64,000 nt of DNA from Frankiaceae bacterium (GTDB lineage: Bacteria; Actinomycetota; Actinomycetes; BP-191). The DNA lies in assembly GCA_035556555.1 (NCBI GenBank), contig DATMES010000017.1, forward strand, positions 1 through 64,000. Reading direction: 5' to 3'. Position numbers and translations under genes: made by a program. The notes below the pieces were generated by a model, which was not told the DNA's origin, did no database searches, and saw only the letters and a program-made list of their open reading frames with translations. This document shows, one piece after another, positions 48,308-57,842 of this stretch; positions within the stretch are counted from its first letter, which is position 1; each line of letters begins with the position of its first letter.

Positions 48308-49174
48308 CTACGTCGCCGTCGGCGACGGCGTCGCCACCGGCGGCCCGGTCCGCGGGGCGGGCACCACCCGGAGATCGAGCGGCGGCTCGTGGGCGGCGGG
48401 GTCGCGGCAGTAGTCGCGGACGGCGTCCGCCAGGCGCGCTGCGTGCGCCACGTCGACGTAGCGATGGTCCATGGTCGCCGTCAGCGGCAGCACCGGCCGG
48501 ACGACGACGAGCCCCTCGACCGCCACCGGCTGCGGCGTGACCTCGCCGACGAGGACGAGGAACGGCACGCGGTAGAACGCCGCGAGCGGCGCGTACGCGT
48601 GCCGCACGCCGAACATCCCCACGGAGCTGACCATCGCGCTGCCGAACGCGTGGCGCGGCAGCCCGAGGCCCGGCAGGTGCAGCTCGTGGTCGGCCGTGAG
48701 CCACGCGCCGAGCCGGAGCCCGGCGCGCAGCAGCGGCAGCGGCGCGCGCGCCGTGAGGCGCTTCGTCCGCCCGAACTCCGGGTCGCGCCCCTCGGTGATG
48801 GCGCGCACCCGCGTCGACACCTCGAGCGCCACGTCGACCGCGGACTTGCGGTCGGCGTTCTCGACCTTGACGCCCGACAGGTCGCCGGCGCCGACCGTCG
48901 CGATGAAGAACACGTCGACCTGGCCGCGCGGCCGGAACCGCCCGCGCCGCAGCACGCCGTTCACGTCGGGGCACTGCGCGAGCGCGTACGCGACCGCGCG
49001 GCCGGCGAGGTGCGTCACGGTGACGTGCACGCCGGTCTCGCGGCGGACGCGGTCGGCGTACGCCAGCAGCGCCGCCGCGTCGACGTCGAGGTCGCCGTAG
49101 ATCTGCGGGTCGCTGGGCGGCCGCCACGCCGCCGCCGCGATCCTGCGCCAGCCGGTGACAGGTCGGGTCGTCAC
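48308..49174 (-). CDS. 2-oxoacid dehydrogenase acyltransferase-like catalytic domain protein
   Basis: This 288-residue protein resembles the E2 catalytic (chloramphenicol acetyltransferase-like) domain: VTVTHLAGRAVAYAL, SVGMFGVRHAYAP, and TMDHRYVD with the catalytic His and Asp of the HxxxD motif. It has no lipoyl or subunit-binding domain, so it is not a normal E2. It may move acyl groups from CoA to another acceptor. GTG 49174 is chosen; an upstream ATG at 49225 would overlap the previous gene. It starts 4 bp after the propeller-like gene stop. Confidence 0.75.
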   Translation of the reverse strand: MTTRPVTGWRRIAAAAWRPPSDPQIYGDLDVDAAALLAYADRVRRETGVHVTVTHLAGRAVAYALAQCPDVNGVLRRGRFRPRGQVDVFFIATVGAGDLSGVKVENADRKSAVDVALEVSTRVRAITEGRDPEFGRTKRLTARAPLPLLRAGLRLGAWLTADHELHLPGLGLPRHAFGSAMVSSVGMFGVRHAYAPLAAFYRVPFLVLVGEVTPQPVAVEGLVVVRPVLPLTATMDHRYVDVAHAARLADAVRDYCRDPAAHEPPLDLRVVPAPRTGPPVATPSPTAT

Positions 49175-49178
49175 GGGG

Positions 49179-50849
49179 TCACCACGCCGGTTCCGCGACG
49201 CCCCGCGCGACCTGGAGCACCGCACCGCTGATCCACCGCTGCACGAGGTGGACGTCGCCGGTGTCGGTACGCCACAGGAGCACGTGCCGCCCGGTCGCGT
49301 CGGTCGCGAGCCGGCTGACGGCGGCCGTGCCTACCGTGAGCAGCCGCCGTACGGCGCCGAGCCCCTCGTCCATGACGACGACCGAGCTGCGCCGCGCCCC
49401 GCCGGTGCCGCAGTACTGCGCGGCGAGGACGGACCGCGCGCCGTTCGCGAGGTACCCCGCAGTGAGCGTCTGCCACGAGCAGCCGGCGGACGGCCCGACG
49501 ACGACGTCGCCCACCCGGCGGGTGACGTCGATGCGGCGCAGCGACAGCGGGCCGTTCGGGCTGTCGCCGGTGAGCAGGTAGACGAAGCGCCCGTCGCGCG
49601 ACGCCGTGACCCGCGGCTGGACGAAGCCGAACAGGCCGAGGCGGGTGTCACCGCTCGCGCCGCGCAGCACGACGTCGTGACGTCCGGTGGCCTTGTCCCG
49701 TCCCACGTAGGCGAGCCCGCGCGCGGTGTCGACGCCGGCGAGGACCGGGCCGGACGAGCGCAGGACCAGGGTGCGCAGCCCCGTCCCGTCGGTGCGCACC
49801 TCCATCAGCGCCGCCGTGCCCGCCATCCCCCTGCTGAAGCGGACCCGCGTCCGGTCGGCCGTCAGCACCGGCAGGCTGTCGCCGTCGGCGCCGGTGGCCG
49901 GCGCGGTGAGGAAGCGCAGCCGTGCGCCGTCCGCCGTGCGGTACAGCGCGACCCGGCTCGTCGCGGGGTCGACCCCGGCGAACGTCGCGGGCGGCGCCGG
50001 CACGGGCGGCGGGGGCGGCGCGGGCGGCGTGCCCTTGCCGATCGCCACGGGGACCACCAACGCCGCGGCGATGCCGGGGCCAGTGAGGGAGCCGTTCGTG
50101 ACGACGACGGCGCCCGTGCGCCTGGCCGACGGGACGAACGACACTGTCGCCGCCCACCCGGCGGGCGAGTACGTCGCGCGCGCCGAGCCGAGCGTCACGC
50201 CGGTCGGGGTCCCCGCCGCGCGCACCTCGACGCGGATGGACGGGTCCACCGCGCGGTACGTCCCGCGCGCCGCCAGCGGCGAGCTCACCGTGGACCCCTC
50301 GGCGGGGACCGCGACGTCGAGCTCCTCCGGCTTGGCCGCCGAGCGCACGACGTACGGCGCCCGCCCGTCGACCGCCTCGACGACGACGCGGGTGACGACC
50401 GTCGGCCGGCCGTTGGGGTCGGGCCTGGCGACCTCGTACGTCCCCGACGGCGTGCGGCGCACGGACGCGTCGGAGATGCCGAGGTACGTCGTCGCGAACG
50501 CGCGCACGGTCGATGCGGCTCCGGTCAGGTACGGGTACGCCGCCTGGTTCGCACGCCACGCGGCGACCTCGCCCGCGGTCGTGAGCGGCCACGCGGCGCC
50601 GATCGGCTCGTTCGGGTCGACGACGACCGGGGTGGGGGTGACGCTGGGGCCGGCGGAAGGCGACGGCGACGCCGATGCGCTCGGACGCGGCGCCGGCGTG
50701 TCGTCACGGTTGACGGCGATGACGATCGCCACCGTCGCGGCGACGAGCGCGAGGACCGCGACGACCACGGCGACGACGCGCCAGGTGTCGCGGCGCGGCC
50801 GCACCGGCTGCTCGCTGCCGACAGGGGGCAGGTGGAGTGTGGTGCTCAT
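49179..50849 (-). CDS. Membrane-anchored protein with Ig-like (Gmad2) domain and propeller
   Basis: This 556-residue protein has one N-terminal helix (residues about 22-46), a Ser/Pro-rich linker, a domain near residues 80-150, an immunoglobulin-like spore-germination (Gmad2) domain at about 165-270 (VAVPAEGSTVSSPL, GWAATVSF), a Pro-rich hinge (PPAPPPPPVPAPP) and a beta-propeller-like end with DG-rich repeats. It likely sits outside the membrane. It follows a lipoprotein gene by 13 bp in the ABC exporter row. Function unknown. Confidence 0.7.
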   Translation of the reverse strand: MSTTLHLPPVGSEQPVRPRRDTWRVVAVVVAVLALVAATVAIVIAVNRDDTPAPRPSASASPSPSAGPSVTPTPVVVDPNEPIGAAWPLTTAGEVAAWRANQAAYPYLTGAASTVRAFATTYLGISDASVRRTPSGTYEVARPDPNGRPTVVTRVVVEAVDGRAPYVVRSAAKPEELDVAVPAEGSTVSSPLAARGTYRAVDPSIRVEVRAAGTPTGVTLGSARATYSPAGWAATVSFVPSARRTGAVVVTNGSLTGPGIAAALVVPVAIGKGTPPAPPPPPVPAPPATFAGVDPATSRVALYRTADGARLRFLTAPATGADGDSLPVLTADRTRVRFSRGMAGTAALMEVRTDGTGLRTLVLRSSGPVLAGVDTARGLAYVGRDKATGRHDVVLRGASGDTRLGLFGFVQPRVTASRDGRFVYLLTGDSPNGPLSLRRIDVTRRVGDVVVGPSAGCSWQTLTAGYLANGARSVLAAQYCGTGGARRSSVVVMDEGLGAVRRLLTVGTAAVSRLATDATGRHVLLWRTDTGDVHLVQRWISGAVLQVARGVAEPAW

Positions 50850-50862
50850 GACGACCTCCTGG

Positions 50863-51624
50863 TCAGCAGGCGTTCATGCGGACGACCCAGCCACTGCGGT
50901 CGTAGGTCGCGACGAAGGGGATGCGGGTGATGGCGCCGGTGTAGCGCGTCGCGGTGTGCCGGGTGTCCCAGACGACGGGGGCGAGCGCGAGTGCGACGTA
51001 GCCGCCGCACTCGCCGCAGCCGCTGTTGCGCAGCCTGATGTCGGCCGCGCGGAGCGCGAGCTCGGCGGCGGCGCGGGACGTGGCCGCGGCGCGGCGCACG
51101 GGTGCCGAGGCGGCCGCGAGACCCTCGACGGCGCGGACGTCGCCCGCGAAGCGGGCGGCCGCCGCGTGGCCGTTGCGCAGGCAGCGGAGGATCTCGGCGG
51201 CGTCGGTGCCCGCGCGCGGGAACGTCCCCACGCGCACGGTCGCCATCGCGCGGTGGCGCGAGACCAGGCCTGAGTAGACCGTCAGGACGCCCTGGAGGAG
51301 TGGCGGGTCCAGGCCGGCGGGGACCGCGGCGAGAGCCGGGGCGGGGTCGGCGGCCCTGACGGCGGCGACGGTGCGCGCGTCGAACGCCATCGTCGTCGCG
51401 GTGACCCCGCCGTTCACCAGCCTGGCCGCGGCGGCGAGGCGGGCGTCCACCGCGCGCGCGGCCGCGAGGAACGGCGCGAGGCCGGGCAGCGCGCCGGCAG
51501 GCGTCGTGGCCGACGGCGTCTGCGACGCGGACGGGGCCGGTGACGCGCCCGGGCTCGACGGCTCGGTGCCGCAGGCCGCGAGGAGCAGCACCCCGGCCGT
51601 GGCGACGACCACGCGCGCTCTCAT
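50863..51624 (-). CDS. Lipoprotein of unknown function
   Basis: This 253-residue protein has a lipobox LLLAAC with lipid Cys18, then a Ser/Pro/Thr linker and an Ala-rich helical domain. Three more Cys occur: SGCGECGGY and a C-terminal Cys (VRMNAC). The helical part resembles periplasmic four-helix bundles, but no family was recognised. It is 10 bp downstream of the ABC permease gene and precedes the Gmad2 protein. Confidence 0.7.
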   Translation of the reverse strand: MRARVVVATAGVLLLAACGTEPSSPGASPAPSASQTPSATTPAGALPGLAPFLAAARAVDARLAAAARLVNGGVTATTMAFDARTVAAVRAADPAPALAAVPAGLDPPLLQGVLTVYSGLVSRHRAMATVRVGTFPRAGTDAAEILRCLRNGHAAAARFAGDVRAVEGLAAASAPVRRAAATSRAAAELALRAADIRLRNSGCGECGGYVALALAPVVWDTRHTATRYTGAITRIPFVATYDRSGWVVRMNAC

Positions 51625-51634
51625 CGCGTACTCC

Positions 51635-54556
51635 CTAGTCGCTGATCCGGAGCGCGCGAGCGGGCAGGATGCCGGCCGCGCGGTTGGCGGGGGCGAGCGT
51701 GGCGAGCATCGACGCGCCGAACGTCACGACGACGATGCCCGCGATCTGCAGCCACGCGATCGGGAACGATCCCGTCAGCGAGCCGAACGCCGGGCTGTTC
51801 GTGAACAGCAGCCAGCTCGTCACGACGGCGAGCACCGCGCCCGACACGATGCCCTCGGTGGCGACCAGCGCCGACTCCGTGAGGAACGACCGGCGGATGG
51901 TGCGCGCGCGGAAGCCGAGCGCGCGGAGGACGCCGATGGTGCGGCGGCGTTCGCGCACCGCGCGGACCATGACGACGCCGAGGCCGGTGATGCCGACGAC
52001 GAGCCCGAGTGCCAGGAACCCCTGCATGAGCCGGAAGAAGTTCGTGTTCGCGGCGAAGCTCTGGCGTACGGCGTGCTCGATGCCGGTCGCCCGCACACCC
52101 GACGCGATGAGCGCCGCCTGGAGCCGCGTGGCGAAGACCTCGGGGTCCTCGCCCGAGCGCAGCGCGAGCAGCACCGACGACGGGGTCGCGGCGCCGCCGA
52201 ACTGCGCTCGTACGGCGTCCTCTGCCATGAGCACCGGGTACGACCAGTCGGCCGTCATCTGCATGAACGCGAGCCCGTTGCGCAGGACGCCGGCGATCGT
52301 CCTGGGCACGGCGCGGCCGGTGCGCGGGTCGGTCACGGTGACGACGTCGCCGGGCCCGAACGCGTCGGCCAGCGGCCCGCCCGTGGCGCCGAAGCCCGTG
52401 TCGACGACGACGAGCGACGGGTCGGTCGCGAGCGCGGCCCAGACCGCGGCGTCGCTTGCGAAGCGGTCCTGCCGCGACTCGAACGGCAGCGCGTCCGCGG
52501 CGAGCGCGGGGCTCACGCCGACCACGACGACGGGCACCGGCCACGCCCAGCGGCCGCCGGGGTCGTCCGAGGTCGCGGTGACGGCTCGTAGCGGCGTGGC
52601 GTCGGTGACCGACGCGCCGACGGCGCTGGCGCGCACGGCCGCGCCGGGGTCGCCGTCGGCGGGCGGCACCGCGAAGTCCGCGCGGACGGCGTAGCGGCCG
52701 GCCGAGTCCCTGATCGCACCGTCGACGCCGGCGTTCATGATGCTGGTGATCTCGGTGATCAGCACGAGCGTGAAGATCACGAGCGAGTACATCGCGAGCG
52801 TCGCCCCTGTGCGGAACCTCTTGGCGGTCGGGTACGCCACCGCCAGCCGGGTCGCGAGGCCGGCCTCGGACGGGCGCGACACGAGCCGCTGCAGCGGCCT
52901 CAGGACGACGTGCTGGTTCTCGCTGACGAGCACGACGGCGGCGAACGACAGCATCGCGCCGAGCACCGTGTACGTCGTCGTCGTGGGGTCGTCGAAGACG
53001 TCGGGACGGACGATGTTCGCGAGCAGCGCCCAGAGCAGCACGAGCAGGGCGGCGCCGTTGTAGACGGCCCTGCGGGGGAGCCTGCGGGCGAGCAGCGGCA
53101 CCGCGCAGAGCAGCGCGACGGCGGGCAGCGCGTACGTCGTCGGGCCGTTGGACGACGCGACCGCGGGGACGGCCGCCGCGGTGAACAGCGCCGCACCGAG
53201 CGCGCACAGCACCTGGGTCCGCCGGCGCATGCGGCGCAGGCCGTCGCCCGGGAGGTCGCGGATGGCGGCGATGACGTTGGTCCGGCTGATCCGCGCACTC
53301 GCCGCGGCGACCGTGACGAACGCGATGAGGAAACCCGCGGCCGCGCCGTTGACGAGGCTGACCGGCCGGACCGCGAACGTCACGTCGGCGAGCGCGCCCT
53401 CGCCGAAGCTGCGGAACACGCGCGCGGCGACCTCGACGACGCCCCTGCCGACGACGACCCCCGCGCCGACCCCGAGGACGGCTGCCACCGCGGCGTACAC
53501 CGACCCCTCGGCGACCAGCGCTCCCACGAGCCGGCCGCGGCGCAGCCCGATCGCGCGCAGCATGCCGATCTCGGCCTTGCGCTCCTCGGCGAGCATGACG
53601 AAGACGTTCACGAGCAGCAGGACGCCCGCGATGATGCTGAAGCTGCTGATGAAGAGGAACACGCTGCCGAGCACGGCGCCGGTCTCCTCGGCGTTGCGGA
53701 GCACGCGCTGCTTCGGCTTGTCGACGCTGGCTCCGGTGACGCCGGAGAGCGCGTCCTCGATGCGCGTGGCGACGGCGTCGGACAGGGCGGCTCCTGCCTC
53801 CACGCCGCCCGTGTTGGACACCAGCGTGAGCCACGTGGGCGCGCCACGGCCCGCCGTACGCGCTGCCGCCGCGAGGGTGCCCGCGGGGACGAACGCGTCG
53901 CGGTTGACCTCGCCGGGGCCGGCGCCGGCCAGGCCCTCTGTGGGTACGACGCGGACGACGCGCAGCGGCACCGGCACCGCGAACGGGTACAGCGTCACCT
54001 CGTCGCCGGCGCGGAGGCCGAGCGTGTCAGCGAGCTCGTCGTTGACGACGACCTCGCCCGGCCCGGGAGCGGGGCCGGACAGGCCGGACCCGGCGCCGCC
54101 GAACGACGCGGCGGCCGCGAAGTCGGCCTCGAACAGCAGCGTGCGCGGTTCGGCGCGGTCGCCCGCGGCCGACTGCCGCAGCGCGGCGGCCGGCGTCATG
54201 GTGACGGTCAGGACGCCGTCGACGCCGTCGCCGCGGCCGAGCCCGCCCAGCCGCCGGGCCACCTCGGCGCCGACCTTCGGGTCGAGCGACGTCACGCGCT
54301 CGTCGACCGGCCCGAGGGTCCGGTACGCGACGGCGCGCACCGAGTGGTCGAGGGTGTCGCCGACCACCAGGCTGGCGACGACCATCGTCGTGCCGAGGAG
54401 CGACCCGGCGATGACGAGCAGGGCTTCGGTACGGCGGCGGCGGAGCTGGCGGCCGGCCAGCCGGCGGAGGAACGCGTAGCGCAGCGTCACCCAGAGGAGC
54501 ACCGCCACGGCGACCGCGGTGCCCGCGAGCAGGGGCAGGGTCAGCTCGGGATACAT
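51635..54556 (-). CDS. FtsX/MacB-type ABC transporter permease, double-size
   Basis: This 973-residue protein has an N-terminal helix, a large extracytoplasmic domain, an FtsX domain of three helices near residues 290-440, further helices near 470-570, a second extracytoplasmic domain and a final FtsX domain near 850-960. This is the duplicated layout of LolC/MacB-like permeases that power transfer of lipoproteins or peptides rather than simple import. The ATP-binding protein is encoded 4 bp upstream. The lipoprotein gene just downstream may be cargo or partner. Confidence 0.88.
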   Translation of the reverse strand: MYPELTLPLLAGTAVAVAVLLWVTLRYAFLRRLAGRQLRRRRTEALLVIAGSLLGTTMVVASLVVGDTLDHSVRAVAYRTLGPVDERVTSLDPKVGAEVARRLGGLGRGDGVDGVLTVTMTPAAALRQSAAGDRAEPRTLLFEADFAAAASFGGAGSGLSGPAPGPGEVVVNDELADTLGLRAGDEVTLYPFAVPVPLRVVRVVPTEGLAGAGPGEVNRDAFVPAGTLAAAARTAGRGAPTWLTLVSNTGGVEAGAALSDAVATRIEDALSGVTGASVDKPKQRVLRNAEETGAVLGSVFLFISSFSIIAGVLLLVNVFVMLAEERKAEIGMLRAIGLRRGRLVGALVAEGSVYAAVAAVLGVGAGVVVGRGVVEVAARVFRSFGEGALADVTFAVRPVSLVNGAAAGFLIAFVTVAAASARISRTNVIAAIRDLPGDGLRRMRRRTQVLCALGAALFTAAAVPAVASSNGPTTYALPAVALLCAVPLLARRLPRRAVYNGAALLVLLWALLANIVRPDVFDDPTTTTYTVLGAMLSFAAVVLVSENQHVVLRPLQRLVSRPSEAGLATRLAVAYPTAKRFRTGATLAMYSLVIFTLVLITEITSIMNAGVDGAIRDSAGRYAVRADFAVPPADGDPGAAVRASAVGASVTDATPLRAVTATSDDPGGRWAWPVPVVVVGVSPALAADALPFESRQDRFASDAAVWAALATDPSLVVVDTGFGATGGPLADAFGPGDVVTVTDPRTGRAVPRTIAGVLRNGLAFMQMTADWSYPVLMAEDAVRAQFGGAATPSSVLLALRSGEDPEVFATRLQAALIASGVRATGIEHAVRQSFAANTNFFRLMQGFLALGLVVGITGLGVVMVRAVRERRRTIGVLRALGFRARTIRRSFLTESALVATEGIVSGAVLAVVTSWLLFTNSPAFGSLTGSFPIAWLQIAGIVVVTFGASMLATLAPANRAAGILPARALRISD

Positions 54557-54560
54557 CGCG

Positions 54561-55268
54561 TCACGCTCCCGCTGCCGCGAGCGCGTGCCGTTCGTCGGCG
54601 ACGAGGCGGCCGTCGCGCATCCGCACGACCCGGCCGCACGACTCGCCGATCCCGGCGTCGTGCGTCACCAGGACGATCGTCTGGCCGTCGGTGGCGTTGA
54701 GCTCCCGGAGCAGGTCCATCACCTGCGCCGCCATCTTCGTGTCGAGGTTCCCGGTCGGCTCGTCGGCCCAGACGACGGCGGGCCGACCGACGAGCGCGCG
54801 GGCGATGGTGACGCGTTGCTGCTCGCCGCCGGACAGCTCGTTCGGGCGGTGTCGCTCGCGGTGCGCGAGCCCCACCCTGGCGAGCATCGCCGTCGCGCGC
54901 TCCCGCGCCTCGCTCGCTCGCGTGCCGGCGAGCAGCAGGGGCAGCTCGACGTTCTCGGCCGCAGTGAAGACCGGGATCAGGTTGAAGGCCTGGAAGACGA
55001 ACCCCATGGCCGTCGCGCGATGCGTGGTGCGTTCGGCGTCCTTCATCGCGAACAGGTCGTGGCCGTCGACGACGACGGTGCCGGCGTCGATGTCGTCGAG
55101 GCCGGAGAGGCAGTTCAGCAACGTCGTCTTCCCTGACCCGGACGGGCCCATCACGGCGACGAGCTCGCCGCGCGAGACCGTCAGGTCGAGGTCGTCGAGC
55201 GCGGTGACCTCCCCGCTGCCCGTCCGGTACACCTTCCGTACGCCGCTCGCGACCAGCAGGTCGTTCAT
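54561..55268 (-). CDS. ABC transporter ATP-binding protein (MacB/LolD type)
   Basis: This 235-residue protein has Walker A GPSGSGKTT, Q-loop in FVFQAFNL, signature LSGGEQQ, Walker B VVWADEPTGNLD and a switch His in THD. The order and the DEPTGNLD form are typical of MacB/LolD ATPases. AAGGAGAC precedes ATG 55268. It pairs with the FtsX-type permease 4 bp downstream. Confidence 0.93.
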   Translation of the reverse strand: MNDLLVASGVRKVYRTGSGEVTALDDLDLTVSRGELVAVMGPSGSGKTTLLNCLSGLDDIDAGTVVVDGHDLFAMKDAERTTHRATAMGFVFQAFNLIPVFTAAENVELPLLLAGTRASEARERATAMLARVGLAHRERHRPNELSGGEQQRVTIARALVGRPAVVWADEPTGNLDTKMAAQVMDLLRELNATDGQTIVLVTHDAGIGESCGRVVRMRDGRLVADERHALAAAGA

Positions 55269-55282
55269 GTCGGTCTCCTTCG

Positions 55283-55840
55283 TCAGCCGCTGACGCAGCG
55301 CAGATTGGTGTCGCGCGGGGACAGGTCGAGGGCCACGTGCGCCATGCCGCACTCGACGTCCGAGGTCCGCATCGGTGCCAGCTCGCCGAGCAGCCGGAGC
55401 ATCCGCGCGTTGGACAGCAGGGTCTCGGCGACGAACCGGTGAACGCCCGACCGGCGCGCGACCTCGACGAGCCGGACGAGCAGCTCCGTCCCGACGCCGC
55501 GCCCCTGCCACGCGTCCGTGACGACGCAGGCCGTCTCCGCGTCGGTGGTGCCCGGGATGCGGTCGTAGCGCGCGACCGCGATGAGCTCGTCGCCGGCGAA
55601 CGCCGCGAGCGCGACCCGCGACCGCTGGTCGACGTGCGTGAAGTACTCGACCTCGGCGTCGGTCAGCGGCCCGCGCGCGCAGAAGAACCGGTAGTAGACC
55701 GTCTGGGGGGACAGCCCCTGGTGGAACGCGCGGAGCGCCGCCCCGTCGTCGGGCTCGAGCGCCCGCAGCAGGACCGTCGTGCCGTCGCGCAGCCGGCGTT
55801 CGACCGGCTCGAGATACGCCCTGGTCGTCGTGGTGGTCAT
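55283..55840 (-). CDS. GNAT-family acetyltransferase
   Basis: This 185-residue protein has the acetyl-CoA loop VVTDAWQGRGVGTELL (Q/R-x-x-G-x-G/A) near residues 108-123, preceded by RFFCARGPLTDAE and followed by VAETLLSNARM. This resembles the acetyltransferase domain of actinobacterial protein lysine acetyltransferases (Pat-like), but without a cNMP-binding domain. The start overlaps the universal stress gene stop (ATGA at 55837-55840). It could acetylate a protein such as the adjacent stress protein; that is inference. Confidence 0.83.
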   Translation of the reverse strand: MTTTTTRAYLEPVERRLRDGTTVLLRALEPDDGAALRAFHQGLSPQTVYYRFFCARGPLTDAEVEYFTHVDQRSRVALAAFAGDELIAVARYDRIPGTTDAETACVVTDAWQGRGVGTELLVRLVEVARRSGVHRFVAETLLSNARMLRLLGELAPMRTSDVECGMAHVALDLSPRDTNLRCVSG

Positions 55841-56259
55841 GGCCGCGCCTCCTTGACGATGACGACCGGGCACGGTGCGTGACAGGCCACGTAGTGGCTG
55901 GTCGAGCCCAGGAACGTGCTCGCGAGGACGCCGTGACCGTGGCTGCCGACGACGACGAGGTCGCCCGCGCGGGCCAGCCGGACGAGGGTCGCCGCGGCGT
56001 CGGCGTCGGCGACGTGCTGTTCGACGGTGACCTCGGTCCCCGCCTCCGCGCGCGCCTTGGCGACCTCGTCGGCGAGCATCGCCCGCGCGGCAGGGTGCAG
56101 GTCGACGTAGGTCCTGGGCACGTCGAGCGACGCCATCGCGGGCCGGTACGTGTGGACCGCGAGGACGTCCGCGTGCCGCAGCCGGGCTTCGTCGAGTGCC
56201 CAGCGCAGTGCCGCACGCGCGTGCGCCGAGCCGTCGACCCCGACGACGATCCTGGTCAT
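55837..56259 (-). CDS. Universal stress protein, single domain
   Basis: This 140-residue protein starts IVVGVDGSAHARAALRWALDEA and ends with a complete ATP-binding motif (GSHGHGV to LGSTSH) and CPVVIVK. It is a close relative of the single-domain protein at 39793. It is the middle gene of a three-gene operon: kinase-like protein 15 bp upstream, GNAT acetyltransferase overlapping downstream. GAGGAGC precedes ATG 56259. Confidence 0.9.
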   Translation of the reverse strand: MTRIVVGVDGSAHARAALRWALDEARLRHADVLAVHTYRPAMASLDVPRTYVDLHPAARAMLADEVAKARAEAGTEVTVEQHVADADAAATLVRLARAGDLVVVGSHGHGVLASTFLGSTSHYVACHAPCPVVIVKEARP

Positions 56260-56274
56260 GGCTCCTCCAGTGCT

Positions 56275-57699
56275 TCAGGCGAGACGCGCGGCGACGCGGG
56301 CGAGCGTCGCCGGGGGTGGCGCGGTGGTGTCGATCACGAAGGCGTCCGGCCACGCCGTCGCCGTGGCCGCCATCCGCTCGGCGACCTCCGGCGTGGCGTC
56401 GGAGATGTCCGCGTGCGCGAACGCCCGTTCGGTCACGCGCTGCCGCGCGACGTCGGCGGGGGCGGTGCACCGGACCTGGACGAGGTCGGCGTGGGCGGCG
56501 GCCGCGACGGCCGCGGCGCGGGCGCGCATCGCCGGGTCGAGCCAGGTGGCGTCGAGGACGACCGACTCGCCGTGCGTGAGCGCGAGCGTCGCCTCGCGGA
56601 GCAGTTCGGCGTAGGTCGCGGCCGTGTGCCCTGCGTCGTAGAGGCCCTCGCCGTAGCGCTCCGGGTGCCACGTGCCGGGCGCGATGCCGTGCAGCTGCTT
56701 GCGCACGGCGTCCGAGCGCAGCAGCGTCAGCCCGAACCGGTCGGCGAGGCCTCGCGCGACGGTGGACTTGCCGGTGCCGGGCAGCCCGCCCACGAGGACG
56801 AGCCGGACGCGGCCGGCGCGCAGGTGGCGCAGCGCGATCCGCATCAGGTCGTGCGCCTGAACCGAGTCGGAACGCAGGCACGCGACCTTGGCGCGGACGA
56901 GCGCGCGCTGCGCGACGTAGAAGTGCTCCAGCGACGGCGGCCACGTGGCGCCGGAGAACCCGGCGTACGCGTCGAGGAACGTCCTCGCGAGCGCGGTGCC
57001 GCCCAGGCGTTCGAGGTCCATGGCGAGGAACGCGACGTCGGCGAGGACGTCGCCGTAGCGGAGCGCGTCGTCGAACTCCAGGCAGTCGAGGACGCGCGGC
57101 CCGTCGGGCAGGCAGAACACGTCGTCGGCGAGCAGGTCGCCGTGGCCGTCGCGGGCGCTGGTCTCGGCGCGTTCGCGGAGCAGCGGGCCGCGGCCCGCGA
57201 GGTAGCGCTCGGTGAGCCGGCGAACGCTCTCGACGTCCTCCGCGTCGAGAAGGTGGCCGCGCGCGGCGTCGAGCTCGTCGACGTTGCGCAGCGACGTCCG
57301 CGCGACGACAGGCGGCGAGGCCGCCTCGGCGACCGCGGCCGACGTCGGGGCGGCCGCGTGGAACGCCGCGACGAGGCGGGCGACCTTCACCGTCTCGTCG
57401 CGGGCGTCGGAGCGGCTCGCCGCGACGAGCGCGGACAGCCGGCACTCCTCGGGCATGCGGCGCATGACGACGACGGGCTCGCCCGGCTCGCCGCGGAGGC
57501 GGAGCGTGGCGACGCCGAGATAGACGTCGGGCGCGAACCTGCGGTTGAGCTCGACCTCACGCTCGCATGCCCGGCGTCTCAGCGCGGGGGTGGTGAGGTC
57601 GACGAACGGGAAGCGCACCGGCTTCTTCGCCTTGTACGCGCGGTCGCCCGCCAGCACGACGACAGCGGTGTGCGTCTCGGTGATCGCGGCGGGCTTCAT
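56275..57699 (-). CDS. Kinase-like plus P-loop AAA_33 fusion (Rv2004c-like)
   Basis: This 474-residue protein has an N-terminal aminoglycoside phosphotransferase-like domain (AYKAKKPVRF with Lys27-type contact, DGHGDLLADDVFCL, VLDCLEFDDALRYGD) and a C-terminal P-loop kinase domain (VGGLPGTGKSTVARGL near residue 310, VVLDATWLD, FAHADISDATPEV). Mycobacterium tuberculosis Rv2004c, a DosR-regulon protein, has this layout. Substrates are unknown. The promoter region at 57748-57783 holds two boxes. It leads the universal stress and GNAT genes. Confidence 0.87.
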   Translation of the reverse strand: MKPAAITETHTAVVVLAGDRAYKAKKPVRFPFVDLTTPALRRRACEREVELNRRFAPDVYLGVATLRLRGEPGEPVVVMRRMPEECRLSALVAASRSDARDETVKVARLVAAFHAAAPTSAAVAEAASPPVVARTSLRNVDELDAARGHLLDAEDVESVRRLTERYLAGRGPLLRERAETSARDGHGDLLADDVFCLPDGPRVLDCLEFDDALRYGDVLADVAFLAMDLERLGGTALARTFLDAYAGFSGATWPPSLEHFYVAQRALVRAKVACLRSDSVQAHDLMRIALRHLRAGRVRLVLVGGLPGTGKSTVARGLADRFGLTLLRSDAVRKQLHGIAPGTWHPERYGEGLYDAGHTAATYAELLREATLALTHGESVVLDATWLDPAMRARAAAVAAAAHADLVQVRCTAPADVARQRVTERAFAHADISDATPEVAERMAATATAWPDAFVIDTTAPPPATLARVAARLA

Positions 57700-57747
57700 G
57701 GGCGGGCCTCCGGCGCCCACGCTGCCCCGCCGCGCCGGTCCCGCACA

Positions 57748-57783
57748 GGGCCGTTCCGCCCCATCACCGGGGGCGTACGTCCC
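57748..57783. promoter_or_regulatory. Pair of DosR-like boxes between kinase operon and dehydrogenase
   Basis: GGGCCGTTCCGCCC (57748) and GGGGCGTACGTCCC (57770) start exactly 22 bp apart. The second has the full core and a near-perfect GTACGTCC palindrome. They sit 49 bp from start 57699 and 60 bp from start 57843. Confidence 0.55.
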
Positions 57784-57842
57784 TGGTGCCGCCGGTGCCC
57801 GAGGCGTCTGCTGAGGACACACATCGACCAAGGGAGACGGCC

